DNA of 64,000 nucleotides from Gammaproteobacteria bacterium. Lineage in GTDB: Bacteria; Pseudomonadota; Gammaproteobacteria; JAJDOJ01. Position 1 is the stretch's first letter. The number at the start of each line of letters is the position of its first letter. The translations under genes were made by a program, and so were the position numbers. The stretch lies in the NCBI GenBank assembly GCA_026984215.1, contig JALSSO010000131.1:1-64000 (forward strand), given 5' to 3'. Positions 1 to 8,648 of this stretch are shown in pieces. The notes below the pieces were generated by a model, which had not been told where the DNA came from, made no database searches, and worked only from the letters and a program-made list of their open reading frames with translations.

Positions 1-1812
1 CGCTTCGCCTTGGTGCTCACGGTGGCGGCCATCCCGGTGGCGCTGCCGGCGGTGCTCTCGGTCACCATGGCCATCGGGGCGCTGAATCTGGCGCGCCGCA
101 AGGCCATCGTCTCCAAGCTCACCGCCATCGAGGAGCTGGCCGGGGTGGACGTGTTCTGCTCGGACAAGACCGGGACGCTCACGCAGAACCGGATGCGGGT
201 GGCCGACCCCGTGGTGTTCCAGGGGCACGACGAGCGGGAGCTGTTCCTCACGGCGGTGCTGGCCTCGCGGGAGGAGAACCGGGATCCCATCGAGATCCCG
301 CTGTTCGAGACCCTGCGCAGCCGTTTCCCCGACGTGGATCTGTCCGCCTACCGACAGGTGCACTTCACCCCGTTCGATCCGATGCGCAAGCGCACCGAGG
401 CGGAGATCGAGGCCGGGGATCGGCGCTTTACGGCCATCAAGGGGGCGGCGCAGGTCCTCATGGAGCTCGCCGGTGTGGACGAGGACAGGGGCAAGGCGAT
501 CCAGAAAGAGCTGGACGCCCTGGCCGCCAAGGGCTACCGGGTGCTGGCCGTGGCCCGCGCCGAAGCCGGCCGGGTCGAGCTCCTCGGGCTGATCCCCCTG
601 TTCGACCCCCCGCGCGAGGACTCCCGCCAGGTGATCGCCGACATGCGCGCCCATGGGGTGCAGGTCAAGATGGTCACCGGCGACAACATCGCCATCGCCC
701 GCGAGATCGGGCGCATGCTGGGGCTCACCGGTCGGGCCATCCGCCCCCATGAGCTCAAGGGACTGGGCAACGAGGAGCTGTTTCTACTGGCCCGGATCGT
801 CAGCAAGGGCATCCTCAAGCGCTTGTCCCCGGAGGTGGACGAGACCGAGGCCGAGCGCTTCGCCGCGCAGATCGTGGACGAGGTGGAGAAGGCCTTCGAG
901 ACCGCGGAGCTGGAGGGCGGATTCCTCAAGGCCCACGAGTCGGCCATCATCCGCGTCATCGAGACCGTGGACATCTTCGCGGAGGTGGTGCCGGAGGACA
1001 AATACCACATCGTCGACACCCTGCAGAAGGCCGACCACATCGTGGGCATGACCGGCGACGGGGTCAACGACGCCCCCGCGCTCAAGAAGGCCGACTGCGG
1101 CATCGCCGTGGCCAACGCCACCGACGCGGCCCGGGCCGCCGCCGACATCATCCTCACCGCGCCGGGCCTGTCGGTGATCAACGAGGCCATCAAGCAGGCA
1201 CGCATCACCTTCGAGCGGATGAAGAGCTACTCCATTTTCCGCGTGGCCGAGACCATCCGCATCATCCTGTTCATGACGCTGTCGATCGTGGTGTTCAACT
1301 TCTACCCGATCACGGCGCTCATGATCATCATCCTGGCCCTGCTCAACGACATCCCCATCCTGGCCATCGCCTACGACCACACCAAGATCCAGACCGCGCC
1401 GGTGCGCTGGAACATGCCCGAGATGCTCACCGTGGCGAGCACGCTGGGCATCACGGGGGTGCTGTCCTCCTTTCTGCTGTTCTTCATCCTCATGGAGCTG
1501 AAGTTCAGCACGCAGATGATCCAGTCGTTCATGTTCGCCAAGCTGGTCATCGCGGGCCACGGCACCATCTACAACACGCGCATCGACGACTGGTTCTGGA
1601 AACGGCCCTACCCTTCCTGGATCCTGTTCGGCGCCACCTTCTCCACCCGGGTCCTGGGCACCCTGATCGCCGTCTACGGCTTTCTCATCACGCCCATCGG
1701 CTGGACCTACGCCCTGTACATGTGGGCCTACGCGCTGGCCTGGTTCGTCTTCAACGACGTCATCAAGATGGCCACCTATCACTTCCTGCGCCGGCGGGGG
1801 CTGTACGGCTGA
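1..1812 (+). CDS. P3A-type proton-translocating ATPase, C-terminal part (5' end outside window)
   Basis: The reading frame is open from base 1, so about 603 C-terminal residues are visible and the N-terminus lies upstream. Near the left edge is the M4 ion-path motif PVALPAVL. It is followed by the phosphorylation motif CSDKTGTLTQNR (aspartate phosphorylated by ATP), KMVTGDN, and the hinge TGDGVNDAPALKKADCG. The C-terminal third carries about six hydrophobic segments. This combination is typical of P3A plasma-membrane H+-ATPases (fungal/plant Pma1 type), which also occur in some bacteria and archaea. The protein would sit in the inner membrane and pump protons out at the expense of ATP. No C-terminal autoinhibitory extension is evident; the protein ends shortly after the last membrane segment. 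A related cation specificity cannot be excluded without the missing part. Confidence 0.9.
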   Translation, partial: RFALVLTVAAIPVALPAVLSVTMAIGALNLARRKAIVSKLTAIEELAGVDVFCSDKTGTLTQNRMRVADPVVFQGHDERELFLTAVLASREENRDPIEIPLFETLRSRFPDVDLSAYRQVHFTPFDPMRKRTEAEIEAGDRRFTAIKGAAQVLMELAGVDEDRGKAIQKELDALAAKGYRVLAVARAEAGRVELLGLIPLFDPPREDSRQVIADMRAHGVQVKMVTGDNIAIAREIGRMLGLTGRAIRPHELKGLGNEELFLLARIVSKGILKRLSPEVDETEAERFAAQIVDEVEKAFETAELEGGFLKAHESAIIRVIETVDIFAEVVPEDKYHIVDTLQKADHIVGMTGDGVNDAPALKKADCGIAVANATDAARAAADIILTAPGLSVINEAIKQARITFERMKSYSIFRVAETIRIILFMTLSIVVFNFYPITALMIIILALLNDIPILAIAYDHTKIQTAPVRWNMPEMLTVASTLGITGVLSSFLLFFILMELKFSTQMIQSFMFAKLVIAGHGTIYNTRIDDWFWKRPYPSWILFGATFSTRVLGTLIAVYGFLITPIGWTYALYMWAYALAWFVFNDVIKMATYHFLRRRGLYG

Positions 1813-1939
1813 ACCGGCCGCGGACGTCCCTTCTCCCCCCGGCCTCGGGCCGGCGGCGCGGCGAACACGACGATCGGCACGGCACGGACGAGGGACGGCG
1901 GAGTCCCGCCCGGGCCGCGCTGTTAGGATCATCCCTGTC

Positions 1940-4297
1940 ATGGCCCGTCCCCGCTTCCACCGCACCGCCGAGGCCTCGCGCCCGCCGGCCGGCCGCTCGC
2001 TGTGGCGGCTGTACGGTTTCATCGTGCTGAGCTCGGTGGCGGTCGGCCTGGGCGTGCTCTACCTGCAATGGCGCAATGTGGAGCAGGCGGCCGTCACGGA
2101 ACTGCGCTACGCCAATGCGCAGGTCGTGGACACGATGCAGGTGGTGCTGGACAAGTACGAGTCCCTGCTCGAACTGCTGGGCGAGCGGCTGCTGGAGCTC
2201 GGCGGACTGGACGGCACGCCCGCGGCGCGCAGCCTCGTGGATCACCTGCTGGAGAAAAACCCCGAACTGGTCGGTTTCGGGCTGGCCGACACCGAGGGCG
2301 ACCTGCTGCTCACCAGCTCCAACATCGACCGCGACCGCGTGCCGAACCTGCGGCGTGCCCCGGAGACGGCCGCCACCTTCGAACAGGCCCTGGCCGCCCG
2401 GCGCATGGTGATCGGCCGCACGTACTACATGGCGGCCGTCAAGCGCTGGATCATCCCCATGCGTTACGCGCTCCGGGACGGCGACGGGCGTGCGGTGGCG
2501 GTGATGGCCACGGGCCTCGCCCTGGAGTCCGAAGGCAGCCTCTGGTCGCGGCGCAGCATGCCCCAACACATCGAGTTCGTGGTGATCCGCGGGGACGGTT
2601 ACCGCCAGTACGGGTCCCATGTCCCCGCCTCGGAGCGCGACCGCTACTACGAGGCCACCGTGGACGGGCGCCTGCGCGCCGCCTATTTGGAACGGATCCA
2701 TGAAACGACCCGGCCCGGCCCTGAGAGGCCCCGCGACGGGTCCTGGACCCACACCTACGCCCCGGACTATGCCGGCCGCTGGGGCCTGCGCGTGATCGGC
2801 GCGGTACCGCGCTATGGCTATGTCGTGCTCACCAGCATGGCCCTGCCCGTGCTGATCGGGCGTTTCGCCCTGCCCGCCGCCCTCACCCTCCTGGTCCTGC
2901 TCGCGTTCAACGGCGTGTTGCTGCAGGTGTTCCGATCCGTCGTCCGCCTCCAGGAAACCACCCGGCGCCGGCTCCAGTACCAGGCCAGCCACGACGCGTT
3001 GACCGGCCTGCCCAACCGCAGGCACCTGCTGGCGATGTTCCCCGGATGGAGTGCGAGCTGCGCGCACGGCTATTGCGTGTTGTTCGTCGACCTGGACAAC
3101 TTCAAGGCCATCAACGACCTGTACGGGCACTCCGTGGGCGATACGGTGTTGCGCGAGGTGGCGCGGCGCCTCAGCGCCTCCTTTCCGATGGCCCCGAAGT
3201 TCCGCCAGGGCGGAGACGAATTCATCGTGCTGCTCGATCATCCTTACACCCAGGGCGTGGAGGCCCGCTGTCGCGCCTTCCTGAACCGCCTGGGCGAGCC
3301 CTTGACGGCGGGCGAGTTGAGCTTCTCCCTGCGCGCCAGCATCGGCGTCACCCAGGCCCCGGAAGACGGCGTCGAGCTCGAAGAGCTGCTGCGCAAGGCC
3401 GACATGGCCATGTACGAGGCCAAGCGCCTGCACAGCGGCGTGCACCGCTACACCGGGGTGATCGAGCAGCAGCGGGAGCGGGCGAGCCGCATCGAGCGGG
3501 CGCTGGAGCATGCGCTGGAGCGCGAGGAATTCACCGTGCTGTATCAGCCCCAGATCGACGCGCGCAGCGGCGAGGTGGTGGGGGCGGAGGCCTTGCTGCG
3601 CTGGACCAGCGGCGAGTTGGGCCCCGTCTCCCCGGACGAGTTCATTCCCGTTGCCGAGGCCGCGGGGCTCCTGTGCGAGATCGGTGCCTTCGTGGTCCGC
3701 ACGGTGTTGCGGGACGGCCCGCGCCTGGCCGCCACCGCCCACGTCAACCCCGTGCGCATCGCGATCAACGTTTCCGTCTGCCAATTGTTCGATGCGGACT
3801 TCATGGACTGGCTCCTGGCCATCCACCGGAACGAACGCGGGGCGGGCATGCGGCTCGTGGTGGAAGTGACCGAGAGCATGTTCATCCGGGACCAGGGCCA
3901 CGCGCGGGAGGTGCTGGCGGCGCTGCGCCGGGAAGGCATCGAGGTGTCGCTGGACGATTTCGGCACGGGTTATTCCTCGCTCAATCTGCTGACCAAGCTG
4001 CCCATCGACGAGGTCAAGATCGACCGCGAGTTCGTGCGGGACATCCTCTCCGACGAGCAGGACTATCAGCTGGTGCGCGGCGTCATCGGGCTGGGGCGCA
4101 GCCTTGGGATCCCGGTGCTGGCCGAGGGGGTGGAGACGGCCGAGCAGGCGCGCATGCTCACCGAGGCCGGCTGCGGCCGGCTGCAGGGTTACTTCTTCGG
4201 ACGGCCCATGCCGCTGCAGGACCTGGTCGCGCTCCAGCGGGGGTGGCGACAGATGCAACCCGCCGTTCTGGACGGCGGCGGCCGCAGGGGCCGATAG
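1940..4297 (+). CDS. Membrane Cache-like sensor with GGDEF and EAL domains (c-di-GMP turnover)
   Basis: This 785-residue inner-membrane signalling protein has a first membrane helix at about residues 20-45, then a periplasmic region of roughly 250 residues that looks like a Cache-type ligand domain. A second membrane segment follows around 295-330. The GGDEF domain has an intact GGDEF motif near residue 423. The EAL domain has EALLRW near 549, DDFGTGYSS, KIDREF and EGVETAEQ, so the phosphodiesterase catalytic motifs are retained. The residues just before GGDEF read PKFRQ, so the usual RxxD product-inhibition site is missing. Either net synthesis or net hydrolysis is possible; the intact EAL motifs favour at least phosphodiesterase activity. 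It is a single gene, ending 9 bases from the stop of the convergent permease gene. The ligand is unknown. Confidence 0.9.
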   Translation: MARPRFHRTAEASRPPAGRSLWRLYGFIVLSSVAVGLGVLYLQWRNVEQAAVTELRYANAQVVDTMQVVLDKYESLLELLGERLLELGGLDGTPAARSLVDHLLEKNPELVGFGLADTEGDLLLTSSNIDRDRVPNLRRAPETAATFEQALAARRMVIGRTYYMAAVKRWIIPMRYALRDGDGRAVAVMATGLALESEGSLWSRRSMPQHIEFVVIRGDGYRQYGSHVPASERDRYYEATVDGRLRAAYLERIHETTRPGPERPRDGSWTHTYAPDYAGRWGLRVIGAVPRYGYVVLTSMALPVLIGRFALPAALTLLVLLAFNGVLLQVFRSVVRLQETTRRRLQYQASHDALTGLPNRRHLLAMFPGWSASCAHGYCVLFVDLDNFKAINDLYGHSVGDTVLREVARRLSASFPMAPKFRQGGDEFIVLLDHPYTQGVEARCRAFLNRLGEPLTAGELSFSLRASIGVTQAPEDGVELEELLRKADMAMYEAKRLHSGVHRYTGVIEQQRERASRIERALEHALEREEFTVLYQPQIDARSGEVVGAEALLRWTSGELGPVSPDEFIPVAEAAGLLCEIGAFVVRTVLRDGPRLAATAHVNPVRIAINVSVCQLFDADFMDWLLAIHRNERGAGMRLVVEVTESMFIRDQGHAREVLAALRREGIEVSLDDFGTGYSSLNLLTKLPIDEVKIDREFVRDILSDEQDYQLVRGVIGLGRSLGIPVLAEGVETAEQARMLTEAGCGRLQGYFFGRPMPLQDLVALQRGWRQMQPAVLDGGGRRGR

Positions 4298-4306
4298 CCG
4301 CAGGCC

Positions 4307-5647
4307 TCATCGGCTCCGGGCGGCGGCGGTCGCAAGCGTCTGCCCGCGTTCCACGAAGCGCCGGCGCGTGAGGCGACGGTAGACGATCTCCACGAAGAAG
4401 CTGCCGCCCAGCACCCCCCAAGTGCCCCAGAAAGCACTGCGGTCGGTGCGCCACTGATACGCCTGCAGCACCACGAAGACCAGACCCACCAGCAGCAGAC
4501 TCGTCGCGATCACCGCGCCACGGCCCCCGTATTGCCGCCGCAGGCGCCAATGGGCCACCAGGACGAAGAAATAGATGCAGATCATCACGCTGCTGGTGAC
4601 CGCGGCGATGCCGTTGAGGTCGAGCAGCAGCGCAAAGGCGATGCCGAGTCCCGCGGTGAGATACAGGCCCTCCACGGACCCGAACCAGAGCTTGCGGCGG
4701 AACACGGCGGGCAGCTCGCCGTCACGGGCCAGTGCATAGGCGACGTTGGCGCCCCCGAACAGGGTGGCGTTGAGGGCCGAGGCGATGGAAAACAGGGCAC
4801 CCACGCTGACCAACACGAACCCCCAATGTCCGAGGAACGGGCGGGCCGCCACCGCCAGGGCGTTTTCCTCGGCACGCACCAGCGCCTCCAGCGGCAGATT
4901 ACCCACCGCCACGATCGCCACCAGCACGTAGACCACCGTGACCACGGCGATGCTGAGGTAGATGGCCCGCGGCACCGTGCGGGCCGGATCGGCCATATGC
5001 TCCGAGGCGTTCGTCACCAAACCGAAGCCCATGTAGGAGAGAAAAAACACCGCCACCGCATCCAGCATGCCGCGCAGCTCGCCGACGCCGAAGGCCGGCC
5101 GGATCCAGTCGGGATCGACCGAGCCGATGCCCACGACCACGAACACCCCCAGGATGCCGAGCTTGACCAGCACGATCGCGAGCTCGGCCCGACCCACCGC
5201 GCTGGAACCGAGCAGGCCGAGGGCGAGGAACGCCAGCACCACGCCCGCCTCCACCAGGCCCCGCGCGGGGACGCCAGCTGGCAGTCCCACCAGATCCTGG
5301 AAGTATCCCGCGAAGCCCTTGGCGAACAGGCCGATGGAGACCACGTAGGTGAGCCAGAACACGAAGCTCAGCGCCCCGGTGAGCACCCCGTCCCCCAGTC
5401 CCTTGAGGATGAACTCCATGGGGCCGGCGTCGGATACGATGCGGCTGCCCAGATGTGCGTAGGAGTACGCCACCGCCAGGGCCACCAGCCCCGAGAAGAC
5501 GAACACCAGCGGCAGATTGTGGCCGGCGATCCGCGCGCCCAACCCGAAGATCGAGAAGATACTGGCGCCCACCATGGTGCCCACGGCCAGCGCCGTGGCC
5601 TCCAGCAGACCGATCCCGTCGCCGCCGGGGCTGCCGGCCACGTTCAT
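4307..5647 (-). CDS. APC-superfamily amino acid permease
   Basis: A 446-residue integral membrane protein with about 12 predicted helices. The N-terminal helix contains GTMVGASIFSIFGLGA, matching the helix-1 substrate-binding loop of APC (amino acid-polyamine-organocation) transporters. Later segments such as SIASALNATLFGGANV also fit the family. An ATG further upstream at 5812 is in frame, but the added residues are charged, low-complexity and unlike the family, so the start at 5647, just before the first helix, is preferred; no strong ribosome-binding site is visible. It probably imports or exchanges amino acids, substrate unknown. It is related to the second permease at 21023-22345. The gene diverges from the ABC exporter operon at 5881. 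Confidence 0.85.
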   Translation of the reverse strand: MNVAGSPGGDGIGLLEATALAVGTMVGASIFSIFGLGARIAGHNLPLVFVFSGLVALAVAYSYAHLGSRIVSDAGPMEFILKGLGDGVLTGALSFVFWLTYVVSIGLFAKGFAGYFQDLVGLPAGVPARGLVEAGVVLAFLALGLLGSSAVGRAELAIVLVKLGILGVFVVVGIGSVDPDWIRPAFGVGELRGMLDAVAVFFLSYMGFGLVTNASEHMADPARTVPRAIYLSIAVVTVVYVLVAIVAVGNLPLEALVRAEENALAVAARPFLGHWGFVLVSVGALFSIASALNATLFGGANVAYALARDGELPAVFRRKLWFGSVEGLYLTAGLGIAFALLLDLNGIAAVTSSVMICIYFFVLVAHWRLRRQYGGRGAVIATSLLLVGLVFVVLQAYQWRTDRSAFWGTWGVLGGSFFVEIVYRRLTRRRFVERGQTLATAAARSR

Positions 5648-5814
5648 GCATCCGGGCCCGGATCGGGGACCCGGGAGACGCCGGCGCCCCGCCAAGGCCG
5701 ACCGTTGCGCTGCATCGTCGGTTCTCCCCCTAGAACCTATTCCGCCGGTGACCGCCCGTGGTGACGATCCCGGATGCCCACGATACACGATCCCGCCGGC
5801 TTGTGGGGACAAAC

Positions 5815-5843
5815 TTGCCTCCGGCCCCCGATCGGCCTATAAC
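5815..5843 (+). promoter_or_regulatory. Sigma-70-like promoter of the ABC exporter operon
   Basis: TTGCCT at 5815-5820 and TATAAC at 5838-5843 are separated by exactly 17 bases, a good match to a housekeeping promoter. Transcription would start near 5850, leaving a leader of about 30 bases before the ATG at 5881. The assignment rests on sequence match and position only. Confidence 0.5.
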
Positions 5844-5880
5844 CCCGGGGCAGTCCCATCCACCACGGATCCCTCCCCGC

Positions 5881-6915
5881 ATGAGCAAGAAGCCGTTGAT
5901 CGCGCTACCCCTGCTACTGACGGCGCTGGCCGTGGCCGCCTGGTGGTTCTGGCCACGCCTGCATCCCCGGGAGGACACCGCGCGCCTGACCCTGTACGGC
6001 AATGTGGACATCCGCGAGGCGCGCCTGGCCTTCAATGCCTCCGAGCATGTGGACCGGATCCTGGTGCAGGAGGGCGATCACGTCCGCAAGGGGCAGCTGC
6101 TGGCCGTGCTGCATCGGGACCTGCTCGAGGCGGAGGTGGCCCGGGCCAAGGCCCAGGTGGAGGCCCAGCGGCAGGTGCTCGCCAAGCTGGAGGCCGGCGC
6201 GCGGCCCGAGGAGATCGACAAGGCCCGCGCCGACCTGGAGGCCGCGCGCGCCCGCGCCCGGTCGGCGCGGGACACCTGGCGGCGCCTGGAGCGGCTGGCG
6301 CGCAAGAAACTCGCCTCGCAGGAAGAGGTGGAGAACGCCCGCGGCGCCGCGCAGGCCGCCGAGGCCCAGGCCCAGGCGGCCGAGGCGGCCCTGCGGCTGC
6401 TGCTGGCCGGGACACGCAAGGAGGACATCGCCGCCGCGCGGGCCGAGCTGGCCGCCCGGGAAGCCGCCCTGCGCCTGGCCGAGAGCCGCCTGGCCGAGAC
6501 CGAGCTGCACGCACCCGCCGAGGGCGTGATCCGCGACCGCATCCTCGAGCCGGGCGACATGGCGGGTCCACAGACCCCGGCCCTGACGCTCGCCCTGCTC
6601 GATCCGGTGTGGGTGCGCGCCTACCTGCCCGAGCCCATGTTGGGCCGCGTACGCCCGGGCATGGCCGCGGCGATCCTCACCGACAGCCACCCGGGCAAAC
6701 GCTATGCCGGCTGGGTGGGTTACATCTCGCCCACGGCCGAGTTCACGCCCAAGAACGTCGAAACCCCGGAGCTGCGCACCCGGCTGGTGTATCAGGTGCG
6801 GGTGTTCGCCTGCAACCCGCGGGAGGAGCTGCGTCTCGGCATGCCCGCGACGGTGGAGATCGATCTGGAACAGCCGGCCGGCACGGAACGGCCCCCCTGC
6901 CCCGGCCGGCAATGA
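5881..6915 (+). CDS. HlyD/YbhG-type membrane fusion protein of an ABC exporter
   Basis: A 344-residue periplasmic adaptor. One N-terminal membrane anchor (about residues 5-22) is followed by a lipoyl/barrel half containing HVDRILVQEGDHVRKGQLL, and a long Ala/Arg/Glu-rich coiled-coil hairpin (about 75-215). The second lipoyl half has HAPAEGVIRDRILEPGD. This order is typical of HlyD-family proteins and closest in layout to E. coli YbhG, which serves the YbhFSR exporter. The ATG at 5881 begins directly before the hydrophobic anchor; upstream in-frame codons do not look coding. The stop overlaps the start of the ATPase gene as ATGA, so the two are translationally coupled. It should link the inner-membrane pump to an outer-membrane channel encoded elsewhere. 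Confidence 0.9.
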   Translation: MSKKPLIALPLLLTALAVAAWWFWPRLHPREDTARLTLYGNVDIREARLAFNASEHVDRILVQEGDHVRKGQLLAVLHRDLLEAEVARAKAQVEAQRQVLAKLEAGARPEEIDKARADLEAARARARSARDTWRRLERLARKKLASQEEVENARGAAQAAEAQAQAAEAALRLLLAGTRKEDIAAARAELAAREAALRLAESRLAETELHAPAEGVIRDRILEPGDMAGPQTPALTLALLDPVWVRAYLPEPMLGRVRPGMAAAILTDSHPGKRYAGWVGYISPTAEFTPKNVETPELRTRLVYQVRVFACNPREELRLGMPATVEIDLEQPAGTERPPCPGRQ

Positions 6916-8648
6916 GCCCGCCGGCCCTGCGTCTGGAGGCCGTCACCAAGCGGTTCGCCGCCGGCGACCGGGTGGTGACCGCGCTCGACGCCGTGGACAT
7001 CGTGGTGCCGGCCGGAGGCATCTGTGGACTCATCGGCCCCGACGGGGCCGGCAAGACCACCCTGATGCGCCTGGCGGCCGGGCTGCTCGCCCCGGACACC
7101 GGCCGCATCGACGTGCTGGGCCTCGATCCGACGGCCGAGCCCCAGGCCGTGCAATCGGCCGTGGGCTACATGCCCCAGCGGTTCGGCCTGTACGAGGACC
7201 TCTCCGTGCAGGAGAACCTGGACCTGTATGCCGACCTGCACGGGGTACCGCACAGCCGGCGCCGGCAACGCTATGCCCGGCTCATGCGCATGACGGGACT
7301 GGCGCCGTTCACCCGCCGCCTGGCCGGGCGCCTGTCGGGCGGGATGAAACAGAAGCTGGGGCTGGCCTGCGCGCTGGTGGACCCACCCCGGCTCCTGCTC
7401 CTGGACGAACCCACGGTGGGCGTGGACCCGGTTTCACGCCGCGAGTTGTGGTCCATCGTGGTGCAACAGGTCGGCGAGGCGGGGATGACCGTGCTGCTCA
7501 GCACCGCCTATCTGGACGAGGCCGAACGCTGCGACCAGGTGATCCTGATCCACGAGGGGCGGGTCCTGGGCCAGGACGCCCCCGAGGGCTTCGCGCGCGA
7601 GGCGGCGGGGCGCAGTTTCGAGCTCGAAGCGCCCGGTGTGCACGCCCGGCGGCTGCAGAGCCGTCTCGCGCGCCTGCCGGGGGTGCTGGACGCCTCGGTG
7701 ATCGGCGATCAGGTGCGCATCGTCACCACGCCCGGCTTCGATCCCGACCCGCGCGATCTCCTGCCGCAGATGCACGACCTCTCCATCCGCGCCGTGCCGC
7801 CGCGCTTCGAGGATGCCTTCATCCTGCGGCTGCGCGGGGCGGTCGGCGCCTCCAGCCCTGCGCCGATCGGCCCGATCCAGGTTTCCGCCGACCGGGATGA
7901 GACGGTCATCCGGGTCCGCAACCTGGAACGGCGCTTTGGCCGCTTTCGCGCGGTCAAGGGCGTGAGCTTCAGCGTGCGGCGCGGAGAGATCTTCGGCCTG
8001 CTGGGGGCCAACGGAGCGGGCAAGACCACCACCTTTCGCATGCTGTGCGGCCTGCTGCCGCCGTCCGGGGGCGAGCTCTCGGTGGCCGGACACGACCTGC
8101 GCCACGCCCGTGCCCAGGCCCGGGCACGCATCGGATACATGGCCCAGAAGTTCTCCCTCTACTCCAACCTCACCGTGTGGCAGAACCTCCGTTTCTTCGC
8201 CGCCGCCTACGGGCTGCGCGGCGCCCGGCATCGGCAACGGCTGCGCTGGGCGCTGGAAGGCTTCGAGCTCGGCGCCTTTCGCGACGTGAACGCCGGGGTC
8301 CTTCCCCTGGGCTACAAGCAGCGCCTGGCCTTCGCCGCCGCCCTCATGCACGAGCCCGAGATTCTATTCCTGGACGAACCCACCTCGGGCGTGGACCCGC
8401 TGGCCCGGCGCGAGTTCTGGGCCCGCATCAACGCCCTGGCCGAGGCCGGCGTCACCGCCCTGGTCACCACGCATTTCATGGAGGAGGCCAATTACTGCGA
8501 CCGGCTGGTCATCATGGCCGACGGCGAGATCCTGGCCGAGGGCAGTCCCCACGAGATCCGCGCCCGGGCGCGCACGCCGGACCATCCGCGGCCCAGCATG
8601 GAGGACGCCTTCATCGGGCTCATCCAGGGACGGAGACAGGCCGCATGA
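6912..8648 (+). CDS. ABC exporter ATPase with two fused nucleotide-binding domains (YbhF-like)
   Basis: A 578-residue cytoplasmic protein with two complete ATP-binding domains. Domain 1 has Walker A GPDGAGKTT, signature LSGGMKQK and Walker B LLLLDEPTVGVDP. Domain 2 has Walker A GANGAGKTT, Walker B ILFLDEPTSGVDP and a signature that reads LPLGYKQ instead of LSGGQ. Two ATPase domains in one chain, followed by two different permeases, match the YbhF-YbhS-YbhR arrangement of multidrug or cation exporters. The degenerate second signature also occurs in YbhF-type proteins and may mean one ATP site is weak. ATGA overlaps join it to the fusion protein before it and the permease after it. Confidence 0.92.
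   Translation: MSPPALRLEAVTKRFAAGDRVVTALDAVDIVVPAGGICGLIGPDGAGKTTLMRLAAGLLAPDTGRIDVLGLDPTAEPQAVQSAVGYMPQRFGLYEDLSVQENLDLYADLHGVPHSRRRQRYARLMRMTGLAPFTRRLAGRLSGGMKQKLGLACALVDPPRLLLLDEPTVGVDPVSRRELWSIVVQQVGEAGMTVLLSTAYLDEAERCDQVILIHEGRVLGQDAPEGFAREAAGRSFELEAPGVHARRLQSRLARLPGVLDASVIGDQVRIVTTPGFDPDPRDLLPQMHDLSIRAVPPRFEDAFILRLRGAVGASSPAPIGPIQVSADRDETVIRVRNLERRFGRFRAVKGVSFSVRRGEIFGLLGANGAGKTTTFRMLCGLLPPSGGELSVAGHDLRHARAQARARIGYMAQKFSLYSNLTVWQNLRFFAAAYGLRGARHRQRLRWALEGFELGAFRDVNAGVLPLGYKQRLAFAAALMHEPEILFLDEPTSGVDPLARREFWARINALAEAGVTALVTTHFMEEANYCDRLVIMADGEILAEGSPHEIRARARTPDHPRPSMEDAFIGLIQGRRQAA

Noticed and set aside
784-4258. Long minus-strand open frames opposite the ATPase and the GGDEF-EAL gene
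   Set aside because: They are antisense shadows produced by GC-rich third positions; the translations are Gln/Arg/His/Gly-rich and match no family, while the plus-strand frames carry complete motifs.
4532-5764. 410-residue plus-strand frame opposite the first APC permease
   Set aside because: Composition is His/Gln/Glu/Arg-rich low complexity; the minus strand encodes a normal transporter.
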